DNA of 22,122 bases from Pseudomonadota bacterium (GTDB taxonomy: Bacteria > Pseudomonadota > Alphaproteobacteria > Sphingomonadales > Sphingomonadaceae). Below, piece by piece: positions 12,970 through 19,086 of the stretch. The notes beneath the pieces are model-generated. The model had not been told where the DNA came from. It worked only from the letters and a program-made list of their open reading frames with translations, and did not search any database. Every line of letters starts with the position of its first letter. Position 1 is the first letter of the stretch. A program made the translations under genes and the position numbers. The stretch covers positions 1-22,122 of the forward strand of contig JAEZFL010000022.1 in assembly GCA_023417515.1 (NCBI GenBank), given 5' to 3'.

Positions 12970-14196
12970 ATGATGCAGCTCACCACATTGCCGAACGGCC
13001 TGCGCGTCGCCAGCCGCTCCATGCCGGGCTTCGAGACCGTCGCGGTCGGCCTCTATGCGGAGACCGGGTCGCGCCACGAGCCGGCGCAGCTCAACGGCAT
13101 CGCCCACCTCTACGAGCATATGGTGTTCAAGGGCGCGGGCGGGCGCACCGCGCGCGAGATCAGCGAGACGATCGAGGATGTCGGCGGCGACCTCAACGCC
13201 GCGACCGATCGCGAGGGGACGAGCTTCAGCGCAACCCTTCTCGCCGAGCATCTGCCGCTCGGAATCGAGCTCCTGTCCGACATGATCCTACGCCCCCATT
13301 TCGCCGCCGACGACCTGGTGCGCGAAAAGGAGGTGGTGCTCCAGGAACTGGGCGAGGCGCGCGACACGCCGTCCGACATCATCTTCGACGAATTGTGGAC
13401 CGCGGCCTATCCCGACCAGCCGCTGGGCCGGTCCGTGCTCGGCGACGCGGACAGCATCGCGGCGATCACTGTCGACGACCTTCATGGCTGGCGCGAGTCC
13501 CAATATCGCGCGGGCAGCCTGATCCTCGTCGCAGCCGGCAAGGTCGATCATGACCGGCTCGTGGCGCTTGCCGCCGAGCGGTTCGGCGCGCTTCCGGCCG
13601 GAGTGATCGACGGAGCTCAGGCCGCCCGTTTCGCCGGTGGGGTCCGAGCCAGCAGCGCCCGCGCCGACCAGGCGCATCTCACCGCCGCCTTCGCCGGGCC
13701 GTGCCACCCGCACCCGGATTATCATGCGTCGCGGCTGTTCGCCGACATGGTCGGAAGCGGCGCCTCGTGCCGGCTGTTCCAGGCGGTGCGCGAGGAGAGG
13801 GGGCTGGCATATTCGGTATGGGCGTCGCTGACTCCCTATCGCGATTCCGGGATCTTCTACGCTTATGCCGCCACCTCGCGCCGCCAGGCGGCGGCGGCGT
13901 CGGACCTCATCCGCGACGTGCTCGACCGCGCCGCCGGCGACCTCACCCAGCGTGAGCTCGACCGCGCCAAGGCGCAGGCCAAGGCGGGGTTGCTGCTGAG
14001 CCTGGAGAGCAGTTGGGGCCAGGCCAATTACGTCGCGCGGATGCTGTCCACCTATGGTGATCTGCGCGAGCCGGCCGAAACCGTCGCCGAGATCGACGCG
14101 GTGACGCTCGACGAGGTGCGGGCGGCGGGCGCGCGCATGCTGGCCGGTCCGCAGGCGCGCGCGACGATCGGAGTGCCGGCGGTCCGCGCGGCGTGA
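12970..14196 (+). CDS. M16-family zinc metallopeptidase
   Basis: A 408-residue protein of the pitrilysin/mitochondrial processing peptidase family. The inverted zinc motif HxxEH is seen as H46-LYE49-H50, and E126 in VVLQELGE lies exactly 76 residues after H50, as in processing peptidase beta subunits. The N-terminal LPNGLRVASRSMPGFETVAVGLYAETGSRHE is typical, as is REERGLAYSVWASLTPYRDSGIFYAYAAT in the second half. Single-domain bacterial members usually work as dimers on short peptides or signal-sequence-like substrates. The start ATG at 12970 (or 12973) is 13 bases after SURF1. Its stop overlaps the next gene as GTGA. No signal peptide is evident, so it is probably cytoplasmic. The substrate is unknown. 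Confidence 0.95.
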   Translation: MMQLTTLPNGLRVASRSMPGFETVAVGLYAETGSRHEPAQLNGIAHLYEHMVFKGAGGRTAREISETIEDVGGDLNAATDREGTSFSATLLAEHLPLGIELLSDMILRPHFAADDLVREKEVVLQELGEARDTPSDIIFDELWTAAYPDQPLGRSVLGDADSIAAITVDDLHGWRESQYRAGSLILVAAGKVDHDRLVALAAERFGALPAGVIDGAQAARFAGGVRASSARADQAHLTAAFAGPCHPHPDYHASRLFADMVGSGASCRLFQAVREERGLAYSVWASLTPYRDSGIFYAYAATSRRQAAAASDLIRDVLDRAAGDLTQRELDRAKAQAKAGLLLSLESSWGQANYVARMLSTYGDLREPAETVAEIDAVTLDEVRAAGARMLAGPQARATIGVPAVRAA

Positions 14197-15062
14197 AGCT
14201 CGACACCCTGATCGCCGAGCCGTGGCCCGATTACGGCCTCGTCGACTCCGGCCATGGCCGCAAGCTCGAGCGCTACGGCCCCTACCGGTTCATCCGGCCC
14301 GAACCGCAGGCGATGTGGGCGCCCGCTGAGGCCGAATGGGACGCGGACGGCGCGTTCATCCCGGGCAGCGACGAGGAAGGCGGCGGGCGCTGGCAGTTCA
14401 CGCGGCCCGTACCGCGCGAGGGCTGGGACCTCGCTTGGGAGGAGGTCCGCTTCCGCTCCCAGGCGACCCCGTTCCGCCACCTCGCCTTCTTTCCCGACAT
14501 GGCGCCGCAGTGGGCGTGGATGCGCGAGCGGCTCGGCGACGGCTGCGAGGCGATGAACCTGTTCGGCTATACCGGCGTGGGGACTCTGGCGATGTCGGCG
14601 ACCGGCGCTCGGCTCACCCATGTCGACGCGTCGAAGAAGTCGGTCGAGGCGGGCAAGGCCAATGCGGAGCTGTCGGGCATGAGAGACCGGCCGATCCGCT
14701 GGATGATCGACGACGCCGCCAAGTTCACCGCCCGCGAGGTGCGGCGCGGGCGGCGCTATGACGGAATCATCCTCGATCCGCCCAAGTTCGGCCGCGGCCC
14801 GACCGGCGAGGTGTGGCGGCTGGAGGAAGGCCTGCCGGGCCTGATCGCGGACTGCCGCAAGCTGCTCGACGGGGACAGCCGCTTCCTGGTGCTGACCGTC
14901 TATGCGGTGCGCATGTCGGCGCTGGCGATCGGCGAGCTGCTCAACCAGGCGCTCGGCGATCTCGGCGGCCGGGTCGAATGCGGCGACATGGCAGTGCGCG
15001 AGGAAGCGCGCGGCCTGCTCCTCCCCACCGCGATCTTCGCGCGGTGGAGCCGCGACGGGTGA
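14193..15062 (+). CDS. SAM-dependent methyltransferase, RlmI/RlmK-like
   Basis: A 289-residue class I methyltransferase of the group that methylates cytosine or guanine in 23S rRNA (COG1092-type). SAM-binding motif I is NLFGYTGVGTLA (about 122-133), the acidic residue after strand 2 is D145 in HVDASKKSVEAGKANAEL, and the motif-IV loop is DPPKFGRG (195-202), the target-base pocket of this family. The N-terminal part (1-110) lacks an obvious PUA domain and carries RPEPQAMWAP and RFRSQATPFRHLAFFP, features shared by a shorter subfamily. The start is GTG at 14193, overlapping the M16 stop as GTGA. The exact RNA target cannot be read from the sequence. Confidence 0.9.
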   Translation: MKLDTLIAEPWPDYGLVDSGHGRKLERYGPYRFIRPEPQAMWAPAEAEWDADGAFIPGSDEEGGGRWQFTRPVPREGWDLAWEEVRFRSQATPFRHLAFFPDMAPQWAWMRERLGDGCEAMNLFGYTGVGTLAMSATGARLTHVDASKKSVEAGKANAELSGMRDRPIRWMIDDAAKFTAREVRRGRRYDGIILDPPKFGRGPTGEVWRLEEGLPGLIADCRKLLDGDSRFLVLTVYAVRMSALAIGELLNQALGDLGGRVECGDMAVREEARGLLLPTAIFARWSRDG

Positions 15063-15520
15063 GGCTGCGCGCTCTGGCATTGGCTGGAGCGCTGGCGTCC
15101 TGCTCCGGCGAGGAGCCTCAGGCGAACCGGCAGGCGGGCGACGCCGCCGTCACGGTGTCGCTGCAGTCGGAGGATTCGATCGACGGGCGGCGGCCGCTCC
15201 TCGGCCTGTTCTGCGGAGTCCGGCGCACGTCGTTGTGGCTGGAGCTCGTGAGTGCGCCGGCAGCCGATCCCGGCTCCTCCTTCGGATCGTTCAAGGTCGA
15301 CGACGGGGTCGCTGTGCGGCTTCCCCTAACCTGGCTCGGCGGGGACAAATGGCGATTGGCGGTCGATGCGGACGGGCACGCGCGGCTGGTCCGCGCGATG
15401 GTTGCCGGCCGCAACGTCTATTTCGCCGGGCCTGAGGGCATGACGGAGCGAGTCTATCGCTGGGACTTGACTCGGCTGGGCGACCAGCTGGGCGAGGTGC
15501 GCGAGGCCTGCTCGCGCTGA
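15059..15520 (+). CDS. Putative lipoprotein of unknown function
   Basis: A 153-residue protein beginning with GTG at 15059, which overlaps the methyltransferase stop as GTGA. The first 15 residues, MRLRALALAGALASC, form a short signal with a lipobox (LASC) and acylated Cys15, followed by SGEEPQANRQAG as a flexible linker. The mature part has the pattern of a small beta-rich domain, with a second and a late cysteine (C52 and C151) that could pair in the periplasm. No catalytic motif is visible and I recognise no family. The short gap to the M16 and methyltransferase genes makes it part of the same transcript. A type-E repeat follows the stop at once. Confidence 0.75.
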   Translation: MRLRALALAGALASCSGEEPQANRQAGDAAVTVSLQSEDSIDGRRPLLGLFCGVRRTSLWLELVSAPAADPGSSFGSFKVDDGVAVRLPLTWLGGDKWRLAVDADGHARLVRAMVAGRNVYFAGPEGMTERVYRWDLTRLGDQLGEVREACSR

Positions 15521-15522
15521 AT

Positions 15523-15667
15523 TTCCTCCCTGCGCGCGCAGCGTATGGGGAGGGGGGGACCATCCGCGCAGCGGATGGTGGAGGGGTATTCCGTGTCCGA
15601 GGCTGCTACCCCTCCACCATGCTGCGCATGGTCCCCCCTCCCCATCGCCTTCGGCGACAGGGAGGAA
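15523..15667. repeat. 145-bp fold-back element (type E, copy 2)
   Basis: It has the same nested plan as 12190-12333: outer TTCCTCCC (15523-15530) with GGGAGGAA (15660-15667), middle ATGGGGAGGGGGGGACC (15545-15561) with GGTCCCCCCTCCCCAT (15630-15645, one G fewer), and inner GGTGGAGGGGTA (15577-15588) with TACCCCTCCACC (15607-15618). The hairpins between arms differ from copy 1 in sequence but not position. It sits between convergent genes and may end both transcripts. Confidence 0.9.
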
Positions 15668-15668
15668 C

Positions 15669-16310
15669 TTATTCGCGTCCTGCCCGGATCGCTGCGCCGG
15701 CGGCGAAGGGGGCGCCGGCGACGAGGAGGAGGGAGGAGGCGGCGAGGAGTTGGAGTGCGCCATTCTCGTTGCCGCGCTCGACGAGGCCGGCGCCGAAGAT
15801 CAGCAGCGGCACGGCGAGCGGGAGCATGAGCAGGCCGGCAAGGGCGCCGCTTCGCCGAAGGCTGGCGGTGATCGCGGCGACTCCGAGGGTGAGCGCGGCG
15901 AGTCCAGGCGTGCCGACCAGCAGGCCGAACTCGAGACGCCACAGCACCTCCTCGGGAAGGCCCATCAAGGCGGCGGCGGGGAAAGCGGCGAGCATCAGCA
16001 AGGGGCCGAAGCTCAGCCAGTGACCGATCAGCTTGGCGACGGCGACCGCCTCCTCGCTGATCCCGCGCAGCGCGAGCTGGTCGAGCGTGCCGCTCGCCAG
16101 ATCCGGCTCCACCAGGCGGTCGACCGGCAGCAGGGCGGCAAGCAAAGCGGCCATCCACAGGGCGCCGCCGCCGGTGCGCGCGAGCAGCGGCCCGTCCGGC
16201 CCCACCGCGAACGGGAACAGGGTCGCGACGAGCAGGAAGAAGACGAGCGGCAGGAACGCCGCGCCGCCGCCTGCCGCCAGCCTCAGCTCCCGGGCAACGA
16301 GGGCGATCAT
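15669..16310 (-). CDS. ccmB: Haem exporter subunit CcmB
   Basis: CcmB is the membrane subunit of the CcmAB complex, which works with CcmC/CcmD/CcmE in cytochrome c maturation to release haem-loaded CcmE. The 213-residue protein has six hydrophobic helices and the family N-terminus, ARELRLA followed by a helix starting LPLVFFLLVATLFPFAVGP. VEPDLASGTLDQLALRG (about 67-83) and the LIGHW segment are conserved in CcmB. The start ATG at 16310 overlaps the ccmA stop as ATGA. ccmC, which often follows, is absent: the gene ends two bases from the type-E element and faces a convergent lipoprotein gene. Confidence 0.95.
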   Translation of the reverse strand: MIALVARELRLAAGGGAAFLPLVFFLLVATLFPFAVGPDGPLLARTGGGALWMAALLAALLPVDRLVEPDLASGTLDQLALRGISEEAVAVAKLIGHWLSFGPLLMLAAFPAAALMGLPEEVLWRLEFGLLVGTPGLAALTLGVAAITASLRRSGALAGLLMLPLAVPLLIFGAGLVERGNENGALQLLAASSLLLVAGAPFAAGAAIRAGRE

Positions 16311-16885
16311 GCCAGAGTCACCCGCGCGCAATCGGGCAGGGCGAGCGGCTGATGGGTCGCGACCAGGATCGCGCCGCCGCGGATCCGGTGCGCGGCCATG
16401 CCCTTTTCGAGCCGCTCGCAGCCTTCGGCGTCGAGTCCGTTGGCCGGCTCGTCGAGCAGCCACAAGGGCGCGTTGCAGGCCAGCACCCGCGCCAGCGCCG
16501 CGCGCTTGCGCTGGCCGGTCGACAGCATCCGCACCGGTACGTCGGCGAGATGGGCGATGCCCATCGCCTCCATTCCGGGAATGGCCGAGACTCCGTCGAG
16601 GCGGGCCCAGAAGCCGAGCGCCTCGATCAGGGTGCGCCGCGGCTCCAGAGCGAGGCTCTCGTCGGCGAGGGCGGCGTCGGCGCGGGTGACGGTGCCGGCG
16701 CGGGCGGGAAGCAAGCCGGCGGCGATGCGCAGCAGGCTCGACTTGCCGATGCCGTTGGGGCCGGTGACCATCGCCGCCTCGCCCGGGTCCAGCCGCAGGC
16801 TCAACCCTTCGAACAGCAGCCGGCCCCCGCGCCATCCCGCGAGGCCGGTCATCTCCAATAGCGCTTCGCCCCCGCCGCGCCTCAC
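16307..16885 (-). CDS. ccmA: Haem exporter ATP-binding subunit CcmA
   Basis: CcmA is the ATPase of the CcmAB complex for cytochrome c maturation. Walker A is TGPNGIGKSS, the ABC signature LSTGQRKRAALARVL, Walker B LWLLDEP, and the switch histidine lies in ATHQ. I choose the GTG start at 16885, overlapping the upstream stop as GTGA (192 residues): the segment LLEMTGLAGWRGGRLLFEGL lines up with the N-terminus of E. coli CcmA. An internal ATG at 16850-16852 would lose that part and has TTGGAG directly against it, too close to be a ribosome binding site. The open frame continues further upstream but only as antiphase reading of the metallopeptidase gene. Confidence 0.94.
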   Translation of the reverse strand: MRRGGGEALLEMTGLAGWRGGRLLFEGLSLRLDPGEAAMVTGPNGIGKSSLLRIAAGLLPARAGTVTRADAALADESLALEPRRTLIEALGFWARLDGVSAIPGMEAMGIAHLADVPVRMLSTGQRKRAALARVLACNAPLWLLDEPANGLDAEGCERLEKGMAAHRIRGGAILVATHQPLALPDCARVTLA

Positions 16886-17283
16886 TCGGCCTGGTCCTCC
16901 AGCGCGTGCATGTCGGCGTCGCTGAGGCCGAAATGGTGGCCGACCTCGTGGACGATGACGTGGGTGATGAGGTCCTCGAGAGCGACCCCGGTCTCGACCC
17001 ATTCGACCAGCAGCGGGATCCGGTAGAGGTGGATCATCGGCGGATGCTCGCCCGACGCCCAGCTGCTCGCCTCCCTCAGCGAGCGGCCGCTGTAGAGGCC
17101 GGTCAGCTCATAGACGCTGTCCAGACCCATCTCGGCGAGAAGCGCCTTGTCCGGCTCCTCCTCGACGCGCAGCACCACGCCGTCGAGGAGCGCCCGGAAC
17201 TCGGCCGGGAGCCGAGCGATGGCCGCCTCGGCGAGCCGCTCGAACGCCGCCGCGTCGGGCGCGAAGGTTTGACGATCCGTCAT
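16882..17283 (-). CDS. Metallopeptidase family protein (minimal zincin)
   Basis: A 133-residue protein of the minimal MMP-like zincin family. Its zinc motif HExxHxxGxxD is complete: H112, E113, H116, G119 and D122 in VHEVGHHFGLSD. The rest matches the family pattern of an acidic N-terminal part and LTGLYSGRSL, PPMIHLYRIPLL before the motif. No signal peptide or membrane helix is seen, so it is probably cytoplasmic, and its substrate is unknown. The ATG at 17281-17283 is chosen over an in-frame TTG seven codons upstream; neither has a good Shine-Dalgarno sequence. It is coupled to ccmA by a GTGA overlap, and its start lies only 41 bases from the divergent dehydratase gene. Confidence 0.9.
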   Translation of the reverse strand: MTDRQTFAPDAAAFERLAEAAIARLPAEFRALLDGVVLRVEEEPDKALLAEMGLDSVYELTGLYSGRSLREASSWASGEHPPMIHLYRIPLLVEWVETGVALEDLITHVIVHEVGHHFGLSDADMHALEDQAE

Positions 17284-17324
17284 GATCGGAGGACATAGAG
17301 GCAAAGCGGCATGAGGAGGAAGGG

Positions 17325-17630
17325 GTGGCGGCCAAGCTCAGCGATCAGGAGCGCTCGGAGGCGCTCGCGGACCTTGCCGGCTGGCAATGGGACGCGGCGC
17401 GCGACGCGATCCGCAAGCGCTTCACCTTCGCCGACTTCAACGAGGCGTTCGGCTTCATGACGCGCGTCGCCCTGGCCGCGGAGCGCGCAGACCATCATCC
17501 GGAATGGTCGAACGTGTGGAACCACGTCGACATCGCGCTGACCACTCATGACTCCGGTGGTCTCACCGCCAGGGACATCGCGCTCGCCAAGCGCATCGAG
17601 GTGCTTGCCGCCTCGCCTCGCCGCGACTAG
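17325..17630 (+). CDS. phhB: Pterin-4a-carbinolamine dehydratase
   Basis: This enzyme dehydrates 4a-hydroxytetrahydrobiopterin in the recycling of the pterin cofactor of aromatic amino acid hydroxylases. The 101-residue protein carries the full family motif: E53-x3-H57-H58-P59-x5-W65-x9-H75-x8-D84, in ERADHHPEWSNVWNHV...TTHDSGGLTARD. The length is normal. The start is a GTG at 17325 with a strong AGGAGGA five bases upstream. No phenylalanine hydroxylase is in the window, and bacteria without one still often keep this gene, so its role here is open. It diverges from the metallopeptidase gene; tRNA-Ser follows 24 bases after the stop. Confidence 0.95.
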   Translation: MAAKLSDQERSEALADLAGWQWDAARDAIRKRFTFADFNEAFGFMTRVALAAERADHHPEWSNVWNHVDIALTTHDSGGLTARDIALAKRIEVLAASPRRD

Positions 17631-17654
17631 ATACGCCGCTCTTCCAGAGCATGC

Positions 17655-17745
17655 GGAGCGGTGGCCGAGTGGTCGAAGGCGCTCGCCTGGAAAGTGAGTA
17701 TACGGCAAAACCGTATCGAGGGTTCGAATCCCTCCCGCTCCGCCA
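17655..17745 (+). tRNA. tRNA-Ser (anticodon GGA)
   Basis: A complete class II tRNA. The acceptor stem is GGAGCGG (17655-17661) with CCGCTCC (17735-17741), and CCA is encoded at the end. The D arm contains GCCGAGTGGTCGAAGGC. The anticodon stem is CTCGC/GTGAG with loop CTGGAAA, giving anticodon GGA for serine UCC/UCU codons. A long variable arm (TACGG...CCGTA) and the T arm GAGGGTTCGAATCCCTC complete the type. Confidence 0.97.
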
Positions 17746-17765
17746 CCTCCCCCAGCTTGAACCGG

Positions 17766-17817
17766 CTTCCCTCGCCGCCGCTCTCCCCCTACGGAATGGG
17801 CGAGGGAAGGAGAGCGG
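17766..17817 (+). promoter_or_regulatory. Interlocking inverted repeats over the ribosome binding site of the AI-2E-family gene
   Basis: CTTCCCTCGCC (17766-17776) is exactly complementary to GGCGAGGGAAG (17799-17809), and CCGCTCTCC (17778-17786) to GGAGAGCGG (17809-17817). The arms come in the order A-B-A'-B', so the two stems cannot both form as simple hairpins: either they compete or they form a pseudoknot. The likely Shine-Dalgarno AAGGAG (17807-17812) lies in the 3' arms, five to ten bases before the ATG at 17822. Translational control is inference. Confidence 0.45.
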
Positions 17818-17821
17818 GTGG

Positions 17822-18862
17822 ATGACCGATATGGGGGGATTTGCGCGGCGGTGCCTGATCGTGCTGGCCATCGCTGTGGTGGCGCTGGTCCTCTACCGGA
17901 TGCTCAACCTGCTGCTGCTGATCTTCGCCGCGGCGACGATCGCCAGCATCTTCTCGGCGGCGCGCGGCGGGATCACCCGGCTCACCGGCCTCACGGGCGG
18001 GCTCGCGCTCATGGTGGCAGTGCTCGCGGTGATCGGGCTGCTCGCCGGCGTCTTCACCATGTTCGGGACCCAGATCGCGAACGAGATGGATACGATCCAG
18101 CAGCGCTTCCCGGTCGCCCTCGCCTCGGCGCAGGCGCAGCTCCAGGCGTGGGGCGTGGAAGGCGAGAGCCTAAGGCGGCTGATCGACCAGGGCGTCGGCG
18201 ACGTCAGCACCTTGTTGTCCCGGGCGGGCGGCTATGTCCTGTCGGCCGGAAGCGGGGTCGCCGATTTCCTGCTCGTGGTGGTCGGCGCGATCTTCCTCGC
18301 CGCGCAGCCCGACATCTACCGCCGCGGCCTGGTGATGCTGGTGCCCAAGTCGCACGAGGCGCTGACCGCGCAAGCGCTCGATGATACCGGCCACGCGCTC
18401 CAGGGCTGGCTTCGCGGCCAGTTGCTGTCGATGCTCGCGGTCAGCGTGCTCACCTTCACCGGCCTGTGGCTGCTCGGCGTGCCTGCCGCGCTCGGCCTGG
18501 CCCTGATCGCCGGCCTGCTGGACTTCATCCCGTTCGTCGGGCCGATCATCGCCGCGGTGCCGGCGATCATCCTCGCCTTCCTGGTCGGTCCGTCGACCGC
18601 CTTGTGGACGCTCGGCCTCTACCTCCTCGTCCAGCAGATCCAGGGCAACATCCTGCAGCCCCTGGTGCAGCGTTACGCGGTCGACGTGCCGCCGGCGGTC
18701 CTGCTGTTCGCGGTGGCAGGGGCGGGCGTGCTGTTCGGCTTCCTCGGAATCCTGCTGTCGGCGCCGCTCACCGTCGTCGCCTTCGTCCTCGTCCAGCGGC
18801 TCTACATCCAGGGCGCGCTCGGCAAGGACATCAAGGTCGTGACCGAACCGACCACGCTCTGA
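17822..18862 (+). CDS. AI-2E family transporter (PerM-like membrane protein)
   Basis: A 346-residue polytopic membrane protein of the AI-2E/PerM family, whose members export small solutes or act as sodium/proton antiporters; the substrate here is unknown. Family marks are the paired N-terminal helices LIVLAIAVVALVLYRML and LLLLIFAAATIASI, a soluble segment (about 85-135), the AALGLALIAGLLDFIPFVGPIIAAVPA loop-helix region with DFIPFVGP, and the QGNILQPLVQRYAVDVPPAVLLFAVAGAGVLFGFLGILLSAPL signature near the C-terminus. AAGGAG lies nine bases before the ATG. The open frame continues upstream through the tRNA gene, which is not coding. A GC hairpin follows the stop at 18875-18895. Confidence 0.93.
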   Translation: MTDMGGFARRCLIVLAIAVVALVLYRMLNLLLLIFAAATIASIFSAARGGITRLTGLTGGLALMVAVLAVIGLLAGVFTMFGTQIANEMDTIQQRFPVALASAQAQLQAWGVEGESLRRLIDQGVGDVSTLLSRAGGYVLSAGSGVADFLLVVVGAIFLAAQPDIYRRGLVMLVPKSHEALTAQALDDTGHALQGWLRGQLLSMLAVSVLTFTGLWLLGVPAALGLALIAGLLDFIPFVGPIIAAVPAIILAFLVGPSTALWTLGLYLLVQQIQGNILQPLVQRYAVDVPPAVLLFAVAGAGVLFGFLGILLSAPLTVVAFVLVQRLYIQGALGKDIKVVTEPTTL

Positions 18863-18874
18863 CGGAGCGCTGAG

Positions 18875-18895
18875 CGCGGGCATCTGTTGCCCGCG
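18875..18895 (+). terminator. Hairpin after the AI-2E-family gene, possible terminator
   Basis: An 8-bp perfect stem CGCGGGCA (18875-18882) and TGCCCGCG (18888-18895) with a 5-base loop starts 12 bases after the stop codon. No T-run follows, so it may be a weak or Rho-dependent end, or only a transcript-protecting stem. Confidence 0.45.
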
Positions 18896-19086
18896 TGCAA
18901 CGCGCGGCCTCCAAACCGTAGCAAATCCTCGTTTCCACGGCTTTTCCACGGTGCCGGCTACGCCCCCGGCACTGCCGACGTCTGTGTGGACGAACGGCCG
19001 CGCGACCTGCCGCTCCCCTCTGGAGATGTCGGGCCGCGTCGGGCGCTCGGGACTGGTCCCGTCCTCACTCGAAGGAAAGCGAATAG

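Noticed and set aside
17651..17821. Upstream extension of the AI-2E-family frame through the tRNA-Ser gene
   Set aside because: The tRNA folds completely, and a ribosome binding site and ATG at 17822 fit the family N-terminus.
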